The notes beneath the pieces were generated by a model that was not told the DNA's origin, made no database searches, and saw only the letters and a list, made by a program, of their open reading frames with translations. A DNA stretch of 64,000 bases, taken from NCBI GenBank assembly GCA_019918135.1, contig WBZZ01001773.1, forward strand, positions 77,001 to 141,000, written 5' to 3'. Numbering within the stretch: position 1 is the stretch's first letter; the number at the start of each line of letters is the position of its first letter. Positions 35,933 through 44,262 of the stretch are shown here, one piece after another. Both the position numbers and the translations under genes were made by a program. Origin of the DNA: Paulinella micropora (taxonomy: Eukaryota; Cercozoa; Imbricatea; Euglyphida; Paulinellidae).

Positions 35933-37573
35933 ATGACAGACGCCGCAAGACCCGGAAGCTTCGCACACATAATAACTGTGTGGGCAAGACTTGTCAAGAT
36001 CTTCTGTTTCGAGGTTGGCTTTGAGCGTGATAAGTTGGAGGACATCGGGGTTGCCCTGCAGACCTTCAGGGACAGGACTAGAAAAAACGTCAAACGTACA
36101 GAGGCATATTCTGAGTTCTACCGCAAACTAGAAGATGATTTTTCCGGGGACGACGTAACTACACAAGAAATCCTCGATGCTCTTCCTGAACCAGACCAAT
36201 TCGATGTATGGAAAGAAACTGAACCAAGGAAGAGCTTGTGTGAAGCGCTGGAAGACCTCATTTTGTTGAGCCGGCCGACCGACGACACGATTGTCACGGA
36301 CATAGAAAGAACACAATTACAGCAAGAGCTTGCGGCAAATTTGCGTGACAATCTCACTCTCCTCAATGAAGAAGGGCTGGACGACGATACTCGTCGCAAG
36401 ATAGACAAGGAATCAGAAGGTTTCCTGGCTGAAATCAATACGGCGCTGTCAACGGCCGGCAAGGGCGAAGAAGCAGAGCCTGAGCCTGCAGAGCCTGAGC
36501 CTGAGCGTCCTCCACCTCTTGTTCGCACGGAAGATGATGATGTTAGCGCCCGTCCAGAAGGCTCCGATGCAGAAGACTCGATGGATAGTAGTCGCCACGA
36601 GGAAGAAAGCTCGCTTGCTAGTAGTCGCCACGAGGAAGAAAAAGAAGAAGATGCAAATGTAGCAAAAAAAGCTGGCGCAGAAGAAGCTGGCGCAGAAGAA
36701 GCTGGCGCAGAAGAAGCTGGCGCAGAAGAAGCTGGCGCAGAAGAAGCTGGCGCAGAAGAAGCTGGCGCAGAAGAAAAAGCAGCAGATAAAGAAGAAGAGG
36801 AAGACGAAGGTCCGCCAGCTCTGACACTTTCCGATAATGATGATTTCGGTTCTGAATCTGGAGTTCCGCCCCTGCCGACGAAGACCCCCTTGGATGGCCC
36901 CGGCAGGGCTGGTCGTGTGCGGGTGATAGAACCCCTGTACAACCAGCCTTCTGAGTATTGGACCTTTGAAAGCCTCCAAGCAATACTTGCACGGAACCCC
37001 GAGGAGGAGGAATTCGTGGACAAATTATGTCAAGAGCCCTTCTGGAGCAGCGAAAAGCGATTCTCAAGACTTCTCGATCTGCGCGATGACATGGAAGCTA
37101 AGGGCCTACCTCATGCATTCGATTACAAGCGTATCATGGCGATGATCCTGCGCACACTTGCCACCGAGTTTGAGCAATGGCACGTATTTGTCCCTAAAGG
37201 GTTGCACAAAGAATACATACAACTGTTAGCCAAAATGGACGAGGGGGCCGTGCTGTGGTTTCTGCTGCAGCTTACTGCACGACAGCAATACCGCTACAGG
37301 CTTGTGGGCGGCAAGTATGCGCAGCTGGTTGATAATTTTATGGCCGAGTGGTCGCGTGCGAACGAGTGCTACTGGAAAAGATATGACAACATTAGTGTTG
37401 ACAAGCCCACGGAAAGGCCAACTCTTGACGATGAATATTTCGAAAAGTATTTTACCAACATTTCCCAGCTTGCTGCGACCCTTGAGGAAAAGGCAGAGCC
37501 GGGCGAGGATGAGGATGAAGAGCTAGACGAGGATGACGAAGACGAAAGAAGACGAAGACGAAGACGAGGATGA
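35933..37573 (+). CDS. Acidic protein with GAEEA repeats
   Basis: A 546-codon frame from the ATG at 35933 (MTDAARPGSFAHIITVW). The N-terminal 150 residues are helical (LEDIGVALQTFRDR, LCEALEDLILLSRP). Residues about 155-300 are very acidic, with seven tandem copies of GAEEA (36680-36774). A folded C-terminal part follows: EYWTFESLQAILARNPEEEE, FDYKRIMAMILRTLATEFEQ, YRYRLVGGKYAQLVDNFMAE. The end is again acidic and then turns to an Arg run over a GAC/GAA repeat, where the true frame of the last residues is uncertain. The acidic, repeat-bearing form suits a scaffold or chaperone-like protein, by inference. An AATTAATTTAATAAA signal follows at 37727. Confidence 0.75.
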   Translation: MTDAARPGSFAHIITVWARLVKIFCFEVGFERDKLEDIGVALQTFRDRTRKNVKRTEAYSEFYRKLEDDFSGDDVTTQEILDALPEPDQFDVWKETEPRKSLCEALEDLILLSRPTDDTIVTDIERTQLQQELAANLRDNLTLLNEEGLDDDTRRKIDKESEGFLAEINTALSTAGKGEEAEPEPAEPEPERPPPLVRTEDDDVSARPEGSDAEDSMDSSRHEEESSLASSRHEEEKEEDANVAKKAGAEEAGAEEAGAEEAGAEEAGAEEAGAEEAGAEEKAADKEEEEDEGPPALTLSDNDDFGSESGVPPLPTKTPLDGPGRAGRVRVIEPLYNQPSEYWTFESLQAILARNPEEEEFVDKLCQEPFWSSEKRFSRLLDLRDDMEAKGLPHAFDYKRIMAMILRTLATEFEQWHVFVPKGLHKEYIQLLAKMDEGAVLWFLLQLTARQQYRYRLVGGKYAQLVDNFMAEWSRANECYWKRYDNISVDKPTERPTLDDEYFEKYFTNISQLAATLEEKAEPGEDEDEELDEDDEDERRRRRRRG

Positions 37574-37719
37574 GGCTGGCGTGGCAGCATCAGCTAACAC
37601 TGGCAAGCCACCGGCGATGCGCGGTCCCGCTGCTGGTGCGCCCTCATCTATTCGTTTGGATTCATAGTGCTGTTAGCAAGGGAAAGAAAAAGAGGGGTCG
37701 CTCTCCATGTCTTTTGTAC

Positions 37720-37748
37720 GGAAAAAAAAATTAATTTAATAAAAAAAC
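37720..37748. terminator. AATTTAATAAA signal between convergent genes
   Basis: TTAATTTAATAAAAAAAC gives AATAAA for the plus-strand gene and TTAATTAA-type sequence for the minus-strand gene at 37762. Confidence 0.55.
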
Positions 37749-37761
37749 AAGAAAGAAGAAA

Positions 37762-38211
37762 TTAAGAGTCGCAGGCTAGAGCTAGCTCGGGATAGGCGGC
37801 ACGACCGGCACCTTCCTCGTCGTGGGCTCTAGCAGCCAGCAAAGCCTGGACGGCGCCGCGCACCGGCAGTTGCATAGGCTGCGTTATTAGCACAAGTGCC
37901 CATTCCTTTTCCAGCAGCAAGCATTCCCGGAGGGACCGGCTAGACACAGGGACAGAGCGGAGCCGAAAACGCACGTCGCCTACAATTACAGAGGGGTTGC
38001 CGCACGTGGCACGCGCTTCCGTCTGTAGTTCATAGTACCCAGCGCCCGCGCCGGCGGGGCCACCGCCTTGCTGGGCTAGGAATTCTTGGCCCGCCTCTCG
38101 TATGTGCTGGCTTAGCACGGAGGCGGACGACGCTGAGGCGGGGCTCCGTGCCCGAGCAGAGCCTGCAGCTCGCGGCAAGGGCGTGCGCAGTGATTCCAGT
38201 AGCGAGGCCAC
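37762..38211 (-). CDS. Protein of unknown function, about 149 residues
   Basis: A minus-strand frame encodes HIREAGQEFLAQQ, a Gly/Ala linker, then YYELQTEARATCGNPSVIVG, DVRFRLRSVPVSSRSLRECL, LLEKEWALVLITQPMQLPVR and an acidic end. It is balanced and protein-like. The start is uncertain: the frame opens at a GTG, with no ATG nearby. A TATA-like GAGATAAAAGG on the coding strand at about 38236-38246 supports transcription in this direction. No family recognised. Confidence 0.55.
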   Translation of the reverse strand: MASLLESLRTPLPRAAGSARARSPASASSASVLSQHIREAGQEFLAQQGGGPAGAGAGYYELQTEARATCGNPSVIVGDVRFRLRSVPVSSRSLRECLLLEKEWALVLITQPMQLPVRGAVQALLAARAHDEEGAGRAAYPELALACDS

Positions 38212-38235
38212 CTCGTGTTGTCTGCTCTCGCGGAC

Positions 38236-38246
38236 CTTTTATCTCC
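38236..38246 (-). promoter_or_regulatory. TATA-like box GATAAAAGG
   Basis: Coding-strand sequence GAGATAAAAGG about 30 bases before the frame at 37762-38211. Confidence 0.35.
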
Positions 38247-38277
38247 CTCTCGCCCCACAATTTCTTTCTCTTCTCCG

Positions 38278-38330
38278 CGCCCCCCCCCCTCCCCCCTTCT
38301 TTCTCTCTCTCTCTCTCTCTCTAAATCAGG
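38278..38330 (+). promoter_or_regulatory. C-run and CT-repeat leader
   Basis: Pyrimidine tract with CCCCCCCCCCTCCCCCC and a CT repeat, of the same form as at 35800-35932. Confidence 0.45.
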
Positions 38331-38467
38331 CCACTAGAGCGGTGAGTGATGCAGCAACAACAACAACAACAACAGCAACACTTACCCCGGGAACAAGCGG
38401 AAAAAAAGTGGGAAAGCTTTGCGTGCTTATCTCTTTCTTTTGGCTGTTCGAGAGGACGACGAGGAGG

Positions 38468-38979
38468 ATGGAAGCTGGTCTCGCTGGTGCCAGATCTGCA
38501 GCTGTTCGTGTTGACCCGCCCCTGTCTCCAGTACCCCCTGTCGCAGGGCCAGGGGGGCAGCAGCCCATGCAGCGCTTAGCTCTGGGCAGCCTGGCTGCAG
38601 AGGCGCCGCCAGGATTAGATGTAACAAGAGGTAGCGCGCAAGCTCCCCTGCCAAGGGCTCACGTGGCCACCAAATTATCCGTGGTGGCGAGGAAGGGCTG
38701 CAGGCTATGTCGCAGACCAACAGGCGGCACTTGGTCGACGAAGACGACGAGGACGCCGGGCGTTGGCGGATTGGCGCTGGCGGCCAACCCGCCAGAGGAG
38801 AATCTAGCCGCCTGACCAGCAGGACGGCGGTCCTTGCGGCCATGCGGAGCTCTCCCCTGATGTTAGCGAGCCGGCCGAGCTCCTGGAGACAACCGGAGAA
38901 CAACAAAGGCGTCCGCGTCCAACGCAGCCGTGTGCCAAACAAGATGCCAGGCAAGGTAGATCGCACGCCCAGCGGGTAG
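38468..38979 (+). pseudogene. Possible small gene, interrupted
   Basis: From the ATG at 38468 (MEAGLAGARSAAVRVD) a Pro/Ala-rich frame runs on, with a Cys-x2-Cys (GCRLCRRP). A second plus-strand frame with LVDEDDEDAGRWRIGAGGQ and NKMPGKVDRTPSG follows. Both are low-complexity, and minus-strand frames also cross the region, so reality is doubtful. It is preceded by the CT-repeat tract at 38278. Confidence 0.3.
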
Positions 38980-39022
38980 CGGACAAAGTTTCGGGGCTGT
39001 TGGCATAGGTCCCAGAGCTCCG

Positions 39023-40890
39023 CTAGCGCCTGGGAAGATTGGCAGGGGTATCTTCCACAACTAAGCGGTTCCAGATTTGGCTAGGGAGCTTAGCGGGCTT
39101 GGCGGGCTGTTGCTGCAGCAGCAATGCACGCAAGTCCGCCCAGCTTTTGTGCTCCGCAATGAGCCAGCCCTTCCGAACTGCCGCGCGTTCTGCCGGGCTG
39201 AGACGCTTGAAAGAGCGCGGGGCGCGAGGGCGCTGCCAGAACCTGTTGCGCCACACATCCCGAACTGCCGGCTCCAGGCCCGGCTCCGCATCTTTCAGTG
39301 GGCCCCCGCCGCCCAGCAGAGCCTGCAGCTCGTGGAATCTGGCCAGCAACAGGGGCGGGCCGCCGCCTGCCAGCAAGCGATAGCCCACTTGCAAGGGCTT
39401 CCAGCGCTGTCCGACGGCGGGGCGGGGCAGGTCGCGGCAAGGCCCCCCGCCCCCTGCTGGGGGTGCCCAGGCGGAGCTGTCCAAGTGGCGCGGCACAGAC
39501 CAGGCGCCAGGCATCGCTTGGGCTATTGAGGCCAGCGAGCGCCGCGCCCGTCGCGCTACGAATACACGAGAGAAATTGAGCATGGAAAGCAGCTGCCGCG
39601 TACGCACCGGCAGTGAACCCAACCCGCCCGGCGCCCCCGCCAGCACTAGGGCCGAGGACTGCTTCAGCAGCCGCTGAGCCTCGGCGTCTCCAAGCCGCCG
39701 GCTGCAGTGCACGGGCGTGCTCTGCCCGGCCTGCCAGGCCCACAAGGTCTTGCGAGGCACGTCCAGCACTACCAGCACGCGGCGCCACCGCGTGGTCTCT
39801 CCGGGGCGGGGGGTGGCTAGCAGCCCGGCGGGCGTAAAGCACGGTGGACCAGGGCTAGCCAGGCTCGCCACCGGCCGGCGCCAGCACCAGCGTGCAAGAC
39901 TCTAGGTCAATGGCCTGCAGTTGCCACAGGCAGTGCCACAGCGCACGCTGGCCCGCCCTGGCACCCGGCCGCCAAGTTATGCACCGGCTGTCCGCAGGCC
40001 CGCGCGCAGCTTCTAGCTCCGCTTGCCAGGCGCGCAGCCAACTCACCCCCAAGTCGCCCAACGAGAGCTCCGGGCAAGTGCGAGCCAGAGGCCAGCCCGG
40101 AAAACAGCTCGCCAGACTGAGACCGCTCGGAGGATGGTCAAGCCGTTCTGCCTGCAGTCGGTACAGGCGCTCCGCCTGGGCGCACAGCAAACGTCCAGCC
40201 CCCGCTTCTGCCCCCGCCGTCGTCGTCAGGTCGTCGGTGCCCAGCGCCCGCAGCAGCTGCCGGGCGCAAGCGCACAGTGCTTCCCAACACGCGCCGGGCC
40301 GGAGGGACAGCTTGAGCACGTCACCGTGCCTAGACAGCCGCCAGCAGCAGCACACACCCCCGGCGGGGCGCTGCTTGGGGGCTCGCGGCCGATCGCCCGC
40401 CAGTCGGACGCGGAGGTACAAGAGTGTCAGGCAGATGGCACCCCCCCCAGAGTCTCCCGCCAGGGGCACAAGCCCTCCGGCCGCCGCGGTCGGCCCCCGC
40501 GAGCAGGCGTCGTACAACCAGGCGCGCAGCTTGATGCTCTCGTCCTTACTCAGCGCCTTAACCAGCCCAGACAGCTCCGCCGCTCCCGCCGCGAGGCTGC
40601 CCCCGCGGACGCCTGGCCGGCCAGCTGGCTATGCTGCCCGTGCTGGCTGTGCTGGCTGTGCTGGCTGTGCTCTAACGCGCCGGCCAGGCGGAGCCAGAAG
40701 CGTGCGGGGGCCGGGGGCGGCCGGGCGAGGTCGTCGTCCTGTGCGGAACTGCAGCTGGGGCTGGAACCTGCGCAAGGGATCAGGTACACACCCCTACCGC
40801 CAGCCCCACGGCGCACCAGGCCTGCCTGCACCCAAGCAGCGCCCCAAACCGCCTCACAAGGCAAAGCGTCGGGCCGCACCCGGCAACAGC
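39023..40890 (-). pseudogene. GC-rich gene of unknown function, interrupted
   Basis: Three minus-strand frames in series look like one gene, broken about twice. The far 5' part has a signal-peptide-like LALAVLLCTGRCC, followed by an SQH repeat region. The middle has ICLTLLYLRVRLAGD, WEALCACARQLLRALG and LWHCLWQLQAIDLESCTLVL. The last part has RRVLVVLDVPRKTLWAWQAG, QLLSMLNFSRVFVARRARRS and RAAVRKGWLIAEHKSWADLR. A long antisense plus-strand frame (39892-40938) exists but is Arg/Pro/Ala-rich and looks like a shadow. No family recognised. Confidence 0.4.
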
Positions 40891-40924
40891 GGCCGGTGCA
40901 GAGGAGGACGGCTAAGGCAAGTTG

Positions 40925-42335
40925 CTAGCACTTATTGAGGTCTGACGTCTGGGCGCTAGCGGCCCCGGCCGCGAACCAGTCGGTGTAGGCCCGGAACCAG
41001 CGCTCGTCCCGCCCAAAGCCGTCGTCGTCGTCGTCGCCGTCACTGGCATGAGCGGCTGCTCTGGGAATCAGCACGGGCTGCGACCAGGCGGCGTGCTCTG
41101 CCAGACCGGAACTAAACCAACGACGGGCGCACCAGGTCGTCTGTGCCGGCCCCGCCGGCAGGGAGCCCGCGCTGAGCAGCGTGCGGGCACGCGCAGAGTC
41201 CGCCCACCAAGCACAGGCGGGGGATAGTGGGACCCGATCCTCCCCCCCCCGGGCCGGGGCCGGCGGCAGCATCAGCAGCTGTGGCGCTGGCCTCCGTCGC
41301 TCTCCCCTGGTTGCCGGCCTTCTTCGGAGGGCTCGACAACCAGGACAGGCAAACGTCCAGCGGGGACGGACGAGCTTCCGCCTCTTCGGTCCAAGGTAGA
41401 CCCGACTGCCGCGACAGCTCTGCGCACATTTCCCAGGCCAGGGCCAGGCCCGGCGGGGGCGGCGGCACGGGAGGGGTGGGCGGACCAGCGCAGGGCAGAG
41501 GGGTCCTGCTGTGCCAGTGCAGCCACAGAGGCACCCAAGCAGCTTGAGCGGGATTCAGGTGCACAAAGCGATCCCGCACCTGAGCCAGCCGATGCAGTAC
41601 GGTGTCCAGCAGCCTGGCGCGGTAGTCAGTGACCTCTGCCGCTGCGCCGACGATGACGACGGGCGGGTGCGCCGCTGAAGCGCCAGAACGGCACAGGTCT
41701 GCCAACAGTTGCCAAACAAGCTTCTCCCAGTGGGCAGTGTCCAGCAAGGGAGCCGCACAGCTGCACACTTCGTCCTGGCAACTTTCGCTGCTGGCCCACA
41801 GCAACAGAGCCACTGACACTTTGTCGTGGCCCTGGGGGCAGAGTAGAGCAGAGTGGCAGAGCGCCACGAGCGCGCACGCCAGCTCGTGGTGACCGCTGCT
41901 CCAACGCTTTTCTTGCGGAGAATAAAAGCTACCTAGGCCGAGCAGACTACCTGCCAGCGCCGGCAGCTGCTGCACTAGTCGACTGCTTGCGCACCCCCCG
42001 GCCTCTATCGCCATTCGTAACCAACGCGCTGACTCCACCGGCTCCAGCTCGGGGCCTGCTGTCGTAATACTGCGCCTAAAGCAGCCGCTGTCGCTCGCTG
42101 CCTGTCCCACGGCAGCAGCGGCAGAAGAAGAAGGAGAAGGAGAAAACACCATGACTATTAGCTCTTGGCTGTTGCACAAGGCGTGGCGCGACGATCCAAG
42201 CACATACGACCGTTGCCGTTCAACAGTTAAGCCCAGGGAGGCCCATTCTGTCCGGACCCGAGCAAGTTCGCGTTCCGACTCCGCCACTGTCCATCGCTGC
42301 TCTTCCACTCCGCAACAAATATAAAGTCTAGTCAT
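40925..42335 (-). pseudogene. Gene of unknown function, interrupted
   Basis: Starts at the ATG at 42335 (MTRLYICCGVEEQRW). The first long block has ELARVRTEWASLGLTVERQR, ALVALCHSALLCPQGHDKVS, LLLWASSESCQDEVCSCAAP and VWQLLADLCRSGASAAHPPV. A second block ends DDDDDGFGRDERWFRAYTDW, ASAQTSDLNKC. It appears broken about once. The composition is Ala/Leu/Cys-rich and probably helical. No domain recognised. The upstream spacer (42336-42553) holds G runs and is shared with the divergent kinase-like gene. Confidence 0.5.
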
Positions 42336-42553
42336 GCGCTTTGTAGCTTTCTCCTCCCTCCCCTCGTCGTTTCAGGGCGGAAGAGGAGCAAAAAAAGTGA
42401 CCAAGTGGTAAAGATGGGGGGGGGGGTGCCGCGCAGGGCGCAACACACAGAACGAAAAGTTTTCTGAGGAGAGGAGGGGCGGGGGGGAGAGGGGGGTAGA
42501 AGAGGGTCGTAGCCTTTTCCCGTGCCTCCTCCTCCATTCACCTTAAGAAAAAA
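42336..42553. promoter_or_regulatory. Divergent spacer with G/C runs
   Basis: G runs near 42417-42426 and 42480-42500 and a C/T-rich stretch, between two divergent genes. The kinase-like gene starts after CTTAAGAAAAAA. Confidence 0.45.
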
Positions 42554-43997
42554 ATGAGGGGTAAGCGTCGGAAGACCAAGGTGACTCAGGCGCCTGGGTC
42601 GGCTAGTCCCTGCCAGAGATGGGGCCCTGATTTAGAAAAAGCCTTGTTCGGGAACCAGCAGCAAAGAAAAAAGCACACGGGCCATGCAGAGTTCACAGCT
42701 CTAAGACAAAGAAGTGCTGGCGAACAGAACGTAAGTTTCAGCCCCAGCGGCTTTGTAGCACGTCTGCCCGTAGTAAGCAACCAGTACCTGGACGAAAAGC
42801 TGTCGCAGCTGCGCTTCGAAATTGACAGGACCCTGCCCGACAGCGTGCTCATCAGAGAAGTTCCACCCAGTGCGTGGGAAGGTGCAGTCGTTTTGCAGTC
42901 AGAAACACGTAGGGTTCTGCGTGTAGGTCAGGGGCTGGTGTGCAAGGAAGTAGAGAACAGTGTCGGCGGTGGAGCCAACAATGTAGTCGTCGAGGCTGCT
43001 ATGCAGGCCCGCCTGCACAAGCTAACGGACGGCGTTGTGCCGCCCGTCCTCGGGTTGTTTTGGTCCGAAAGCAGCTCTCGCGCGGGCGGAAGCTACTGGT
43101 TCTGCATGACGGACATGGGCGTGCCGCTGACTCGTAACAAGCTCCGACTACAAGAGCTCGAGACAACATCTAGCCTGGTGCGAACACTGTGCCAGGCCCA
43201 GCACAACGTGGCCGCGTCTCTGCGCAGCATAAATTGCATTCTGAGCGACTGGGGCCTCAGAACCCCTTGTGGGATGGCAAAAGCTGCCACCGCATTGATT
43301 TTGACAACAGTAACATGGTCTTGCTGAGGCTAGTGGACGTTCCGGACTCGCAAGCAGCAAGTGCCAAATCCGGGGGGCGCGGCGACGACAATGCGCGCCG
43401 AGGTCCCGCGGTGGGCGACGTGGTGGACTTTTTAAATCAATTTACTGCCTGGTGCCAGACGTGGGCCTGCTTTAATTACGGGAAGCCTCTGCACGCCATA
43501 TTCCCTACTCTGAGCGGGGCGGAGATCGCCGCCCCCTTCCGCGAGACGGTGCTGGGGGCCCCGGAACCCGTTAGAAGTTGGAGTGCCCGTCTAGAGAAGC
43601 AGACTTGATTTTACAGAATCAGAAGGGGCCTTTCTTCTATTCATTTGCCTACTTGACGAGGTGCGGGCTTGTTTGGCCCTCCGGCGACTGCAGTTCCTCC
43701 GCCACGGCCTTACTGCAAGCGGGATTGCTGGTCAAACAGGGGACAGACCCTAGCAAGCTTGTGCTGGCAGATTCCGACGAGGCTCTGCCTGCCAAGCTGG
43801 TGAAAAGAATTTCGCGACTCCCCGGGCCCGACGACCCCAGAACACTGCGCTACGCTCGGCTTTGCTCTCTGGTGATGGAATTTACGCAACTCGTGCTTAG
43901 GACAATACTAGAGCCCAGCCTCAGCCCGCTGGTGCGGGCTGGAAAGAAACACCATACCCGCAAGCTGGCAGATAAAATTATTTCCAAGTCGTTTTAG
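42554..43997 (+). pseudogene. Protein-kinase-like gene, interrupted
   Basis: Starts at the ATG at 42554 (MRGKRRKTKVTQAPG). The first block has a kinase N-lobe pattern: VLRVGQGLVCKEV resembles the glycine-rich strand and the VAVK lysine, VVVEAAMQARLHKL the C-helix glutamate, and YWFCMTDMG the hinge. A later block has LGPQNPLWDG, HRIDFDNSN, which resembles the catalytic-loop Asn and a DFG-like IDFD metal site. The last block is helical (LRYARLCSLVMEFTQLVLRT). The order fits an atypical Ser/Thr kinase such as those many large DNA viruses encode. It looks broken about twice. A TTTAATTAAAG signal follows at 44008. Confidence 0.6.
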
Positions 43998-44002
43998 TGT
44001 CG

Positions 44003-44020
44003 AGGGGTTTAATTAAAGTT
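44003..44020. terminator. TTTAATTAAAG signal between convergent genes
   Basis: GGGGTTTAATTAAAGTTTTT lies between the kinase-like gene (+) and the giant glycoprotein gene (-). Confidence 0.55.
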
Positions 44021-44113
44021 TTTAGCTCCTGCAATTTCTGAGATTTTTTGTCTGAATTATTTTTATCTCGTTTCAATTTTTAGAGTTGTGGATTTGTGTG
44101 TGTTTCACTGTAG

Positions 44114-44148
44114 CAAAGGACGACGACGACTGTCGTCGTCGTCCTTTG
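44114..44148. repeat. Perfect 17-base stem near gene end
   Basis: CAAAGGACGACGACGAC, one T, GTCGTCGTCGTCCTTTG. It lies in the codons of the basic C-terminal tail of the giant glycoprotein gene. Confidence 0.8.
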
Positions 44149-44223
44149 GTAGAGAACGAGGCCCTAAACCGCGAATTGGAAGCTCTCTTTGCAGTAAGTG
44201 GAACTTCTTGCTGTGTACTAGAG

Positions 44224-44262
44224 CTCTGCAGGATGTTGCAGCATTTGCAACATCCTGCAGAG
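44224..44262. repeat. Second perfect 17-base stem near gene end
   Basis: CTCTGCAGGATGTTGCA, loop GCATT, TGCAACATCCTGCAGAG. It lies in the codons of the cysteine-rich juxtamembrane segment, about 75 bases from the first stem. Confidence 0.8.

Noticed and set aside
36118-37067. Minus-strand frames of 301, 176 and 149 codons
   Set aside because: Antisense to the acidic GAEEA-repeat gene; repeated SAPAS, FCAS and QLLLR runs are mirror images of the repeat.
39892-40938. Long plus-strand open frame of 348 codons
   Set aside because: Arg/Pro/Ala/Ser-rich shadow of GC-rich minus-strand coding sequence; the minus frames show better balanced hydrophobic segments.
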